This document shows, piece after piece, positions 24,257 through 32,322 of a DNA stretch of 64,000 bases. The stretch covers positions 248,001 through 312,000 of the forward strand of contig NZ_JAGDZB010000006.1 in the NCBI RefSeq assembly GCF_049116215.1, in the 5' to 3' direction. The DNA comes from Shimia sp049116215 (GTDB lineage Bacteria; Pseudomonadota; Alphaproteobacteria; Rhodobacterales; Rhodobacteraceae). Position 1 is the first letter of the stretch; the number at the start of each line of letters is the position of its first letter. Position numbers and translations under genes: made by a program. The notes beneath the pieces were generated by a model. It saw nothing but the letters and a program-made list of their open reading frames with translations. It was not told the origin of the DNA and did not search any database.

Positions 24257-24391
24257 GATGCACCACCCTTGATTGCGGCCCCGCCGCTTCGTTATGATGG
24301 GCGGGCACAGCGAGTCCTTTGCCCGCATTCTGTCGCTGCGCCTCATATCGCTACCGAATCGGGCCTGACTTTTGGCCCAAGGAATGCGCAT

Positions 24392-25741
24392 ATGGCACAA
24401 GCCTCTGAAACCCTGATCAAATCCGCTCAGACCATTCTGACAATGGATGATGACCGCCGCGAACTGGCGATTCATGACATCCGCATCAAGGATGGCGTGA
24501 TTGCCGAGATTGGCGAGAATCTCACAACCGATGGTGAAACCGTCTTTGCTGATGGCTGCGTGGTCACGCCCGGCTTGGTGAACACCCATCACCACCTCTA
24601 CCAAACCCTGACCCGGGCTGTGCCGGGCGGGCAGGACGCGTTGCTGTTTGGCTGGCTGCAACGGCTTTATCCGATCTGGTCACGTTTTGGGCCGGAAGAG
24701 ATGAACATCTCCGCCCAAATAGGCCTTGCCGAATTGGCGCTCTCTGGCTGCACCCTGACCTCGGATCACCTCTATCTCTATCCAAACGGGTCGCGTTTGG
24801 ATGACACCATCGAGGCCGCCAAAGAAGTGGGGATGCGCTTCCATCCCACCCGAGGCGCCATGAGCATCGGCGAAAGCGACGGCGGTCTGCCACCGGATTC
24901 GCTGGTCGAAAAAGAAGACGCCATCCTCAAAGACGCCATCCGATTAATCGACACGCACCACGACGCCAGCGACGGCAGCATGGTGCGCGTCGGTGTGGCC
25001 CCTTGTTCGCCATTCTCTGTGTCTCGTGAGTTGATGCGCGACGCAGCCATCTTGGCGCGCGACAAAGGCGTGATGCTGCACACCCATCTGGCGGAAAACG
25101 ACGAAGACATTGCGTATTCACTGGAAAACTTCGGCTGCCGTCCCGGCCAATACGCCGAAGAGCTTGGTTGGGTGGGCGAAGACGTCTGGCACGCCCACTG
25201 CGTGAAGCTGGATCAAAGCGAAATTGACCTCTTTGCCCGCACCAAAACCGGCGTCGCCCATTGCCCCTGTTCCAACTGCCGCCTCGGCAGTGGCATTGCC
25301 CCGGTGCGCGCCATGCGTGACGCCAAAGTGCCGGTGGGTCTCGGCGTGGACGGCTCTGCCTCCAACGACGCGGGCAATTTGGTGGCTGAAGCCCGTCAGG
25401 CGATGTTGTTGCAGCGAGTCGCCCTGGGCGCGGACGCCATGTCCCCGCGCGAAGCATTGGAAATTGCCACGCGGGGCGGGGCCGAGGTGCTGGGGCGCCA
25501 TGATTGTGGCCAGATCGCTGTGGGCAAGCGCGCCGACATCGCGATTTGGGACGTCACCGGCGTGCACAGCGCAGGCAGCTGGGATCAGGCAGCGATTCTT
25601 CTGGCTGGTCCAACCACCGTGCGCGATCTTTTTGTCGAAGGACGTCAGATCGTGCGCGACGGCCATATAACCAGCATCAACCTGTCTGCGGTGATTCAAC
25701 GGCAGAATGCCTTGGCAACGCGACTCGCGGAAAACCTCTGA
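24392..25741 (+). CDS. 8-oxoguanine deaminase (amidohydrolase)
   Basis: A 449-residue amidohydrolase with metal ligands in VNTHHHLYQ (about 63-71), HTHLAENDED (about 230), HAHCVKLD (about 268) and the SNDAGNL aspartate (about 325). The DALLFGWLQRLYPIW block is characteristic of the 8-oxoguanine deaminase group, which turns 8-oxoguanine into urate; the closely related AtzB hydroxyatrazine enzyme is the alternative. The ATG at 24392 follows AAGGA; the long in-frame extension upstream is not conserved-looking and is rejected. Confidence 0.87.
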   Translation: MAQASETLIKSAQTILTMDDDRRELAIHDIRIKDGVIAEIGENLTTDGETVFADGCVVTPGLVNTHHHLYQTLTRAVPGGQDALLFGWLQRLYPIWSRFGPEEMNISAQIGLAELALSGCTLTSDHLYLYPNGSRLDDTIEAAKEVGMRFHPTRGAMSIGESDGGLPPDSLVEKEDAILKDAIRLIDTHHDASDGSMVRVGVAPCSPFSVSRELMRDAAILARDKGVMLHTHLAENDEDIAYSLENFGCRPGQYAEELGWVGEDVWHAHCVKLDQSEIDLFARTKTGVAHCPCSNCRLGSGIAPVRAMRDAKVPVGLGVDGSASNDAGNLVAEARQAMLLQRVALGADAMSPREALEIATRGGAEVLGRHDCGQIAVGKRADIAIWDVTGVHSAGSWDQAAILLAGPTTVRDLFVEGRQIVRDGHITSINLSAVIQRQNALATRLAENL

Positions 25742-25808
25742 GCAAATACACTGGCGGGCGCGCCATCGCGCCCGTCATCTCAAGCCGTTCAGATCATGCA
25801 GAAAAAGC

Positions 25809-25839
25809 AAAAGGCGCCGGGAAACCCTGGCGCCTTTTT
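25809..25839. terminator. Terminator between deaminase and tRNA-Gly
   Basis: A GC-rich stem (AAAAGGCGCC with GGCGCCTTTT, extended by GGG/CCC with one bulged T) and flanking A and T tracts. It suits both converging transcripts. Confidence 0.85.
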
Positions 25840-25853
25840 ACGTTTGATCCAAA

Positions 25854-25928
25854 TGGAGCGGGCGAGGCGATTCGAACGCCCGACCCTAACCTTGGCAAGG
25901 TTATGCTCTACCCCTGAGCTACGCCCGC
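25854..25928 (-). tRNA. tRNA-Gly (GCC), copy 1
   Basis: The minus strand folds into a complete cloverleaf: 7-bp acceptor GCGGGCG/CGCCCGC, D-arm GCTC/GAGC, anticodon stem TAACC/GGTTA with loop TTGCCAA (anticodon GCC), T-arm with TTCGAAT, and an encoded CCA end. It is 75 nt and identical to the copy at 26099-26173. Confidence 0.96.
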
Positions 25929-26046
25929 ACCGTTTGGATGGCCGTGATTTAGCGCTCCCCACGGGGGACCGCAACCCCCAATTCGAAAGAAATTCATCCA
26001 ATCCGAAGAAAGTTTGTAAGTCACTGAAAAGAGGTCCAGAAACGCG

Positions 26047-26072
26047 AAAAGGCGCGGATAAATCCGCGCCTT
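26047..26072 (-). terminator. Terminator after upstream tRNA-Gly copy
   Basis: An 11-bp stem (AAGGCGCGGAT with its complement, 2-base spacer) followed on the minus strand by four T. It separates the two tRNA-Gly genes. Confidence 0.7.
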
Positions 26073-26098
26073 CATCACTCTCTCCGCGAGGGAGATAT

Positions 26099-26173
26099 TG
26101 GAGCGGGCGAGGCGATTCGAACGCCCGACCCTAACCTTGGCAAGGTTATGCTCTACCCCTGAGCTACGCCCGC
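26099..26173 (-). tRNA. tRNA-Gly (GCC), copy 2
   Basis: Identical in all 75 positions to copy 1, including the encoded CCA. The flanking DNA differs, except for the terminator-like hairpins that follow each gene. Confidence 0.96.
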
Positions 26174-26302
26174 TTCCTTGGGTGAGGCGTGAAATATAAA
26201 GAGTCTCGGCGGGCTGCAAGTGGAAAATGTCGCCTTGCCGAAAAAAATGTGTTTTTTGATTTTTCACCGACGGAACCCATAACAAGGTGCGTACAACCTC
26301 CC

Positions 26303-26677
26303 ATGACAGACACCAAACTGACATTCACCCGCCGCAGCTTTCTGGTCGCGCTTTTGCTGGCTCCGGCCGGGGTTTTGGCACACGCCGGTCACGGCATGAG
26401 CCACCTGACGGTCACTTCCACTGTGACCCGCCGCCGCAAACGCCGTATCGATCTGGTGCTGACATTCTACAACGCCGGTACAGAGCCCATGACGCTGGAG
26501 AGCATCTCGGCCGATGTCGCCAAACTCTCAGGACAAAAGCTGCCCTTCACCGTGCCCGCTGGTGGGTTGGAGGAGCAAAAGCTGCGCCTGCGCTTTGACG
26601 ATACGGTGCCCGGCATTTTCACCATGCTGTTGGATTTTGGCGCGGACGGGCAGGGGCCCGTGACCGTCATGCCGTAG
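26303..26677 (+). CDS. Tat-exported hypothetical protein, His-rich N-terminus
   Basis: The 124-residue precursor has a twin-arginine signal (TRRSFLVALLLAPAGVLAHA) and the mature N-terminus begins near HAGHGMSH, a possible copper or zinc site. The rest is predicted beta-strand (LTVTSTVTRRRKRRIDLVLT, then EPMTLESISADV), resembling small periplasmic beta-sandwich proteins such as copper chaperones, but the PCu(A)C motif is missing. It lies 21 bases upstream of the YHYH gene and is probably co-transcribed with it. Confidence 0.75.
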   Translation: MTDTKLTFTRRSFLVALLLAPAGVLAHAGHGMSHLTVTSTVTRRRKRRIDLVLTFYNAGTEPMTLESISADVAKLSGQKLPFTVPAGGLEEQKLRLRFDDTVPGIFTMLLDFGADGQGPVTVMP

Positions 26678-26698
26678 GGGTTTTCTGGAGGGAACCAC

Positions 26699-27598
26699 AT
26701 GACTTTGTTGGAAAATGTGAAGCTCGGCGTCTTGGCCGTGGCCATTGTTGTGGGCGCCACCGCAAGCAGTGATGCGCAGGGTCGTCCGCCAATGCGGCAA
26801 CACACGGCCACTGAATCCGAACCGCTGCGCCTGATTAAGGCCATCAAGACCGCAGGGCGCAACAAGGTGAGTATCTCCATGAAGGGCACTAAGCGGGTGA
26901 TAACCGCCAATGGTATCCCCGCCCATAAAGTTGGTCGGTTTCCTAACAGCGACAATCCCAACCGCATCAAGGCACAGTCCTATACCTTTATGATGCCGCT
27001 CACCCCGCAGAAGACCGCACGCAGCACGCAAAGCCGCATGGGGATCTTTGGCGTGGCGGTCAACGGTGTGCCTTTTGACCCGGGCGCAGCGGAGTTTTGG
27101 CGCGGCAACCCGCGCTCCGGCTGGCAGTATGAAGCGCTCGGTGGCGCGGTGCCGCTCGGCTTGGATGCCAACTACGCCCATGTGCAACCCACCGGAGCGT
27201 ATCACTATCACGGTTTGCCGGTTGGGCTGATGCAGCAAGTCGGTTGGTCCCGCCAGGAGGAATCGCCGCTGATCGGTTACGCGGCGGACGGTTTCCCGAT
27301 CTACGCCATCACCGCCACAGTAGATGGCCGCGTTACGCAAATGACCAGCTCGTATCGTCTCAAATCAGGCAGCCGCACCGGCAACGGCCCGACTGGCCGC
27401 CACGATGGCACCTTTGTGCAGGACTATAGATATGTCGCCGGGGCAGGGACGTTGGATGAATGCAACGGCGCATTTGTGAAAACAGCCGACTATCCCCAAG
27501 GCACGTACGCTTATTTTCTCACCGACGGCTTCCCAGTGATCCCGCGCTGCCACAAAGGCACAGCTGACAACAGCTTTCAGAAACGCCGCCCACGTTAG
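26699..27598 (+). CDS. Secreted YHYH-domain protein
   Basis: The 299-residue precursor has a signal peptide (about 1-26). The signature is GAYHYHGLP at about residues 163-171, within the YHYH domain; the region also has FGVAVNGVPFDPGAAEFW and PLIGYAADGFPIYA. YHYH proteins are secreted and of unknown function; the histidines suggest metal binding. The ATG has GGAGGGAACC upstream. The preceding gene has a His-rich exported N-terminus, so a shared metal role is possible but unproven. Confidence 0.88.
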   Translation: MTLLENVKLGVLAVAIVVGATASSDAQGRPPMRQHTATESEPLRLIKAIKTAGRNKVSISMKGTKRVITANGIPAHKVGRFPNSDNPNRIKAQSYTFMMPLTPQKTARSTQSRMGIFGVAVNGVPFDPGAAEFWRGNPRSGWQYEALGGAVPLGLDANYAHVQPTGAYHYHGLPVGLMQQVGWSRQEESPLIGYAADGFPIYAITATVDGRVTQMTSSYRLKSGSRTGNGPTGRHDGTFVQDYRYVAGAGTLDECNGAFVKTADYPQGTYAYFLTDGFPVIPRCHKGTADNSFQKRRPR

Positions 27599-27671
27599 GT
27601 CACGCACCAAACGGTTCTCCGTGAGGTGACACCCCGGCGCAAATGTCCCTGCGCTGCACATCACGGACCCT

Positions 27672-27705
27672 GAAACGCCCGCGCCCCAATGCGGGCGTTT
27701 CTTTG
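27672..27705. terminator. Bidirectional terminator
   Basis: An 11-bp stem (27672-27682 with 27691-27701), 8-base loop and T-rich tail, between the convergent YHYH and PEP-mutase-like genes. Confidence 0.85.
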
Positions 27706-28542
27706 TTACACCCGAGAGGTGGGCGCCGCGCGCATCAGCCCCATGAGCTCCGCACCCGGCATGGCTTTGTCTGCGTAGGCAAACTCGCCGTCTTGCAATA
27801 CCGCCCGCATAGCTTGTTGCACCGCGCCATAAGCCAGCCGCGCCAGTGAGCCACCAACACTCACCCGCTTTACGCCAACCTCCGACAACTCCTGAACAGT
27901 GAAGAACGGCGGCCGTAGCCCCATCACCACATTCACCGGTTTGCTCACCTCGGAGCACACAGCCCGAATTGCATCAAGATCTGGCAGCCCCGGCGCATAA
28001 AGCACATCTGCCCCCGCTGCCTCAAACGCCTGAAGGCGCGCAATGGTATCCTTTAGGTCCAGCCGCCCATGTAGATAATTCTCTGATCGCGCGGTGAGCA
28101 CCACTTTGTGCGCTTTCGCGGCCTCCGCCGCCGCTGCAATCCGCTCCACCGCTAGCCCCATGTCCATGATGCCGCCATCTTCGCCACCGGTCGCATCTTC
28201 AATCGAGCCGCCCACCAGCCCAACCTCTGCCGCCATAACAATAGTCTTGGCGCAGGTCTCCGGCGCCAGGCCAAAGCCATCTTCTAAATCGGCAGACACA
28301 GGCAGATCTGTCGCTGCCACAATATCCGCAGCATTGGAGAGAATCGCCGACCGCGTCATGCTGGCTGCCCCGTCCCGTAAACCTTGAGTCACAGCGGCCC
28401 CGGCGCTTGTGGTGGCAAGCGCCGCGAATCCTTCGGCAGCCAACACCCGCGCACTGCCCGCATCCCACGGGTTGGGCATCACAAACGCCGTCTTACCGTG
28501 ATGCAGGTCCAAAAAAGCGGTGTATTTCTGATCTCTACGCAT
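27706..28542 (-). CDS. Isocitrate lyase/PEP mutase family protein
   Basis: The 278-residue TIM-barrel enzyme starts with the conserved LVMPNPWDAGSAR-like segment (here FVMPNPWDAGSARVLAAEG) and has VSADLEDGFG (about 87-96, metal aspartates), then VGGSIEDATGG and LTARSENYLHG. This group includes PEP phosphonomutase, carboxyphosphonoenolpyruvate mutase and oxaloacetate hydrolase-like enzymes; the exact reaction is not clear. The canonical KKCGH loop of isocitrate lyase is absent. The ATG at 28542 has AGGA upstream. Confidence 0.85.
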   Translation of the reverse strand: MRRDQKYTAFLDLHHGKTAFVMPNPWDAGSARVLAAEGFAALATTSAGAAVTQGLRDGAASMTRSAILSNAADIVAATDLPVSADLEDGFGLAPETCAKTIVMAAEVGLVGGSIEDATGGEDGGIMDMGLAVERIAAAAEAAKAHKVVLTARSENYLHGRLDLKDTIARLQAFEAAGADVLYAPGLPDLDAIRAVCSEVSKPVNVVMGLRPPFFTVQELSEVGVKRVSVGGSLARLAYGAVQQAMRAVLQDGEFAYADKAMPGAELMGLMRAAPTSRV

Positions 28543-28649
28543 GGTCTGATTCCTATGTGGCTGACACCACCGTAGCGCGAATTCAGAACAAAGTTGGAAC
28601 AAATCCCTGCAAATGCCGGCCAAGACCCGTGCCCCTGCGACAATTTTTT

Positions 28650-28663
28650 TTGATCTAGGTCAA
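28650..28663. promoter_or_regulatory. FNR/FnrL-type binding site upstream of ctaD
   Basis: TTGAT-CTAG-GTCAA matches the FNR/FnrL consensus TTGAT-N4-ATCAA at nine of ten positions, 101 bases before the ctaD start. It suggests oxygen- or NO-dependent control of the oxidase. Confidence 0.6.
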
Positions 28664-28764
28664 TTACGGAGATTGCGACCACGCGCGCAGCACCCTAAAA
28701 CGACCGGGAACCAGGCGTAAGCGGGAATCCGCGCGCCCAGATAGAAATCAACAGGAGGCAACGC

Positions 28765-30438
28765 ATGGCAGACGCAGCCATTCAAGGCCAGGACCATCAC
28801 GACGAGCGCGGTTTTTTCACCCGCTGGTTTATGTCCACAAACCATAAGGACATTGGCATCCTTTATCTGATCATCTCAGCCCTGGCTGGTTTGATCTCCG
28901 TCTTCTTCACTGTGCTGATGCGCATGGAGCTGATGGATCCGGGTGTTCAATACATGTGTCTGGAAGGCGCGCGCTTCTTTGGCGGCGGTGACGGTCCCTG
29001 TACACCAAACGGCCACCTGTGGAACGTTCTGATCACTTACCACGGTGTTCTGATGATGTTCTTCGTGGTTATCCCAGCGCTGTTTGGCGGCTTTGGCAAC
29101 TACTTCATGCCACTGCAGATCGGCGCGCCGGATATGGCGTTCCCTCGGATGAACAACCTGTCTTTCTGGCTCTATGTGGCTGGTACCCTGCTGGGTGTCG
29201 CCTCCATGTTGTCGCCAGGTGGCAATGACCAGCTTGGCTCTGGTGTGGGTTGGGTCTTGTATCCGCCGCTCTCCACCAACGAAGGCGGCATGTCGATGGA
29301 CCTTGCGATCTTTGCGGTGCACGTCTCCGGTGCCTCTTCGATCTTGGGTGCGATCAACATTATCACCACCTTCCTGAACATGCGTGCCCCTGGCATGACC
29401 CTGTTCAAAGTGCCTTTGTTTGCCTGGTCCATCTTTGTGACCGCGTGGCTGATCCTTCTGGCCCTGCCAGTTCTGGCCGGCGCGATCACCATGTTGCTGA
29501 CCGACCGTAACTTCGGCACCACCTTCTTTGATCCAGCTGGCGGCGGCGACCCGATCCTGTATCAGCACATCCTGTGGTTCTTCGGTCACCCGGAAGTGTA
29601 CATCGTGATCCTGCCAGGCTTCGGCATCATCTCCCACGTGATTGCGACCTTCGCGCGTAAGCCGGTCTTCGGCTACCTGCCAATGGTTTGGGCGATCATC
29701 GCGATTGGTGCTCTGGGCTTTGTTGTTTGGGCGCACCACATGTACACCGTGGGCATGTCGCTGACACAGCAGTCCTACTTCATGCTGGCCACCATGGTCA
29801 TCGCGGTGCCAACAGGCGTTAAGATCTTTAGCTGGATCGCCACTATGTGGGGCGGCTCCATCGAGTTTAAAACTCCAATGCTCTGGGCCTTCGGCTTCCT
29901 GTTCCTCTTCACCGCAGGTGGTGTGACCGGGATCGTTCTGTCGCAAGCCTCCGTGGACCGCTACTACCACGACACCTACTACGTGGTTGCACACTTCCAC
30001 TACGTGATGTCGTTGGGTGCGGTGTTTGCGATCTTTGCCGGTATCTACTTCTACTTCGGCAAGATGTCCGGCCGTCACTATCCTGAGTGGGCGGGCAAGC
30101 TGCACTTCTGGATGTTCTTCATCGGCGCAAACCTGACCTTCTTCCCACAGCACTTCTTGGGTCGTCAAGGCATGCCACGTCGTTACATCGACTATCCGGA
30201 AGCCTTTGCATATTGGAACAAGATCAGCTCTTACGGCGCGTTCCTGTCCTTTGCCTCCTTCCTGTTCTTCTTCGGTGTGGTGATCTACTCGCTGTTCCGT
30301 GGCGCGAAAGTGACCGAGAATAACTACTGGAACGAGTATGCCGACACTCTGGAATGGACCCTTCCATGCCCACCGCCAGAGCACACCTTTGAAATCCTGC
30401 CCAAGCAGGAAGACTGGGACAAAGGCCACTCTCACTAA
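28765..30438 (+). CDS. ctaD: Cytochrome c oxidase subunit I (aa3 type)
   Basis: The 557-residue protein has about twelve transmembrane helices and the heme-copper motifs: WNVLITYHGVLMMFF (low-spin heme a ligand), WFFGHPEVYIVILPGFG (CuB His and cross-linked Tyr), VWAHHMYTVG (CuB His pair) and YVVAHFHYVMS (heme a3 and heme a ligands). It is the catalytic subunit that reduces oxygen and pumps protons. The Glu of the D-channel end lies in GHPEVY. The other subunit genes are not here, as is common in Rhodobacterales. The ATG follows AGGAGG. Confidence 0.98.
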   Translation: MADAAIQGQDHHDERGFFTRWFMSTNHKDIGILYLIISALAGLISVFFTVLMRMELMDPGVQYMCLEGARFFGGGDGPCTPNGHLWNVLITYHGVLMMFFVVIPALFGGFGNYFMPLQIGAPDMAFPRMNNLSFWLYVAGTLLGVASMLSPGGNDQLGSGVGWVLYPPLSTNEGGMSMDLAIFAVHVSGASSILGAINIITTFLNMRAPGMTLFKVPLFAWSIFVTAWLILLALPVLAGAITMLLTDRNFGTTFFDPAGGGDPILYQHILWFFGHPEVYIVILPGFGIISHVIATFARKPVFGYLPMVWAIIAIGALGFVVWAHHMYTVGMSLTQQSYFMLATMVIAVPTGVKIFSWIATMWGGSIEFKTPMLWAFGFLFLFTAGGVTGIVLSQASVDRYYHDTYYVVAHFHYVMSLGAVFAIFAGIYFYFGKMSGRHYPEWAGKLHFWMFFIGANLTFFPQHFLGRQGMPRRYIDYPEAFAYWNKISSYGAFLSFASFLFFFGVVIYSLFRGAKVTENNYWNEYADTLEWTLPCPPPEHTFEILPKQEDWDKGHSH

Positions 30439-30467
30439 GGTGAGGCCTCTCAGGTAACAGATCAAAG

Positions 30468-30505
30468 AGGCCCCGGCGCAGCACTGCTCCGGGGCCTTTT
30501 CTTTT
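30468..30505 (+). terminator. Terminator after ctaD
   Basis: A 9-bp stem (30468-30476 with 30489-30497), 12-base loop and T4-C-T4 tail, just before the methyltransferase ribosome site. Confidence 0.85.
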
Positions 30506-30524
30506 GCACGCAGGACCACTTTGG

Positions 30525-31154
30525 ATGTCATCACCGAAAGACTTTGCAGAGATCAAAGCAGGAATGGCTGCTGTCTATGAGCGCAACGCCGCTGCTTGGG
30601 ATGAAGGCCGCGATACATCCCTGCGTGAAAAAAACTGGCTGACCCGCTGGCTTGAGGGCCTGCCTGTGCCTGCCAAGATATTGGACCTTGGCTGCGGTTC
30701 CGGTCGTCCGCTGAGCGGCTATCTGGCGGGCCTTGGCCATCACGTTTGTGGTGTAGACGCCAGTGCCGCCATGATTGCCCGAGCACAAGCCAATGTCCCT
30801 GGCGCCACTTTCCAAATCGCAGATATGCGCGCCCTTGATCTGGGCCAGCTCTTTGACGCCATCCTCAGCTGGGACGCTTTTTTTCACCTCAGCCCAGAGG
30901 AACAACGCGCAGCTTTGCCTCTGATTCTGAACCACCTCAAACCCGGCGGACACCTTTTGCTGACCGTGGGTGATGACGAAGGTGAGGTTGGGGGCACAGT
31001 GGCGGGCGAACCCGTGTATCACGGCAGCTTGTCCCCGGCCGAATACCGCGACACCCTTCAAGCCGCAGGCTTTGCCGAAGTCACCTACACCCCCAACGAC
31101 CCCTCAGTTTTGGGCCGCTATGTGCTTCTTGCTCGCGGCAAGGGGGCGACATGA
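30525..31154 (+). CDS. Class I SAM-dependent methyltransferase
   Basis: The 209-residue protein has a Rossmann-type methyltransferase domain with motif I ILDLGCGSGRPLSGYL (about 48-63), the acidic VCGVDASAAM loop (about 70-79) and IADMRALDL (about 95-103). The substrate is not deducible. The ATG at 30525 is preferred over an upstream in-frame TTG, which would overlap the ctaD terminator stem; AGGA lies 10 bases before it. Confidence 0.88.
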   Translation: MSSPKDFAEIKAGMAAVYERNAAAWDEGRDTSLREKNWLTRWLEGLPVPAKILDLGCGSGRPLSGYLAGLGHHVCGVDASAAMIARAQANVPGATFQIADMRALDLGQLFDAILSWDAFFHLSPEEQRAALPLILNHLKPGGHLLLTVGDDEGEVGGTVAGEPVYHGSLSPAEYRDTLQAAGFAEVTYTPNDPSVLGRYVLLARGKGAT

Positions 31155-31189
31155 CCCACACAAGCCAACACACCTCATTCACAGTCCGT

Positions 31190-31238
31190 AAATATCCCGG
31201 GGTGAATTGCGCGCCGGCGCGCAAGAGAGGCTGGCCCC
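31190..31238 (+). repeat. Dispersed intergenic repeat A, copy 2
   Basis: Same flanks as 13363-13409 (AAATATCCCGGGGTGAA and AAGAGAGGCTGGCCCC), but the hairpin reads TTGCGCGC / GCGCGCAA. The stem is kept by compensating changes. It lies 35 bases after the methyltransferase stop. Confidence 0.75.
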
Positions 31239-31260
31239 TGCCTGACGCAAAGCGCGCCTA

Positions 31261-31761
31261 ATGCCCCACCGCTGGACAACCCAAGCCACCCCGGGCCACC
31301 CCGTCCAAACCCTCTGGCCGCACCGCTCCCTGCCGCGCCGAGGGTTTGCGGCAATGGTTCTCTTTGCCTTCACCATGGGCACCATTCCGCTCTACGGCTT
31401 GTTGGGCTCGGTGGCGCTCTGGGGCATCCTGCCGTTTGTCCTTGTGATGGTGGGTGGCCTCTGGTGGGGGCTGGAGCGCTCTTACAAAGATGGCGAGATT
31501 CTCGAAGAACTCTCACTGCAAGACGACATCCTGCATCTGCGCCACTCCCCCGCGCGCGGTGTTGCCAAAGAGTGGGCGTGCAACATCTATTGGACCCGCG
31601 CCGAGCTGCATGCTCACGGGGGCCCAGTGCCCAACTATGTGACCCTCACCGGCAATGGGCGCACCGTGGAGATCGGCAGTTTTCTGAGCGAAGACGAGCG
31701 CAAGAACCTCTTTGTCGAGCTGGATGATTTTCTGAGGACACAGGCCACACCGCAACCCTGA
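31261..31761 (+). CDS. DUF2244 integral membrane protein
   Basis: The 166-residue protein has two transmembrane helices (about 31-50 and 55-70), followed by a cytoplasmic domain with SYKDGEILEELSLQDDILHL and a C-terminal GRTVEIGSFLSEDERKNL segment. These are the hallmarks of DUF2244, widespread in Rhodobacterales and Rhizobiales. The function is unknown. The ATG sits directly after repeat A copy 2, with no strong ribosome site. Confidence 0.85.
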   Translation: MPHRWTTQATPGHPVQTLWPHRSLPRRGFAAMVLFAFTMGTIPLYGLLGSVALWGILPFVLVMVGGLWWGLERSYKDGEILEELSLQDDILHLRHSPARGVAKEWACNIYWTRAELHAHGGPVPNYVTLTGNGRTVEIGSFLSEDERKNLFVELDDFLRTQATPQP

Positions 31762-31835
31762 CCGTGTTGCGGGCGCGTGCAGATGGCCGTGCGCAATCGT
31801 AACGATTCACGAGATTCTCTTCGAATCCAGCGAGC

Positions 31836-31886
31836 AAAATACGCACCTCCGCAAAACAGCCGCAATACAGACGTTAAACCGACGTG
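31836..31886 (+). repeat. Dispersed intergenic repeat B, copy 1 (11-nt phased)
   Basis: A 51-base element, starting AAAATACGCACCTC and then three tandem 11-mers of the form CGCAATAC-N3. It matches the minus-strand sequence at 62457-62407 at 44 of 51 positions. In both places it lies between two co-oriented genes and in the same orientation relative to transcription. Confidence 0.8.
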
Positions 31887-31994
31887 ACTCTTGGCCATTT
31901 TTGCGGTGTCCCAATTGGTTAATAGCCACCGATTTTGCGCCAGTCTTTTTCCCTGCTAGGCTGTTTCATCATTGCCAGTATCGGGGAGGATTCC

Positions 31995-32303
31995 ATGGCT
32001 GTAACGTTACAAGTGCTCTATCCAGTGGGCGACGGCACCACCTTTGACCACGACTATTATGCCACCACCCATATGGACCTGGTGGGGCAGCATATGGGCG
32101 CACATATCGCCTCGGCACAGGCTTCAAAAGGACTGGCTGGTGGTCCAGACGTGCCCGCGCCGTTCCACGCGATTGCGACAATTACTTTTGCAGATCAAGG
32201 CGCTATGGATGCCGCCATGAAGGCCGCGGGGCCGGTCATGGCAGACATCTCGAACTTCACAAACATTCAACCGCAAATCTTGATTGGATCGGTCTACGGC
32301 TAA
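31995..32303 (+). CDS. EthD family protein
   Basis: The 102-residue protein is a ferredoxin-fold EthD domain: VLYPVGDGTTFDHDYYATTH near the N-terminus and ATITFADQGAMDAAMKAAG in the middle are typical. EthD proteins were first found with ether-degrading P450 systems, but most are of unknown function. No such system is near. The ATG at 31995 follows GGGGAGGA. The upstream region contains repeat B. Confidence 0.88.
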   Translation: MAVTLQVLYPVGDGTTFDHDYYATTHMDLVGQHMGAHIASAQASKGLAGGPDVPAPFHAIATITFADQGAMDAAMKAAGPVMADISNFTNIQPQILIGSVYG

Positions 32304-32322
32304 AAGCGAGGGCAGGGGAGGC

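Noticed and set aside
23426..24661. A 411-codon minus-strand frame opposite hisN and the deaminase
   Set aside because: Crosses two real genes, and no motif was seen.
28586..28600. GAAC-N7-GAAC matching a LexA box upstream of the PEP-mutase-like gene
   Set aside because: The motif has eight fixed bases and about two chance hits are expected in 64 kb on both strands; neither neighbour is a repair gene.
28876..30534. A 552-codon open frame on the minus strand opposite ctaD
   Set aside because: Entirely antisense to a conserved oxidase subunit, low-complexity composition, no ribosome site.
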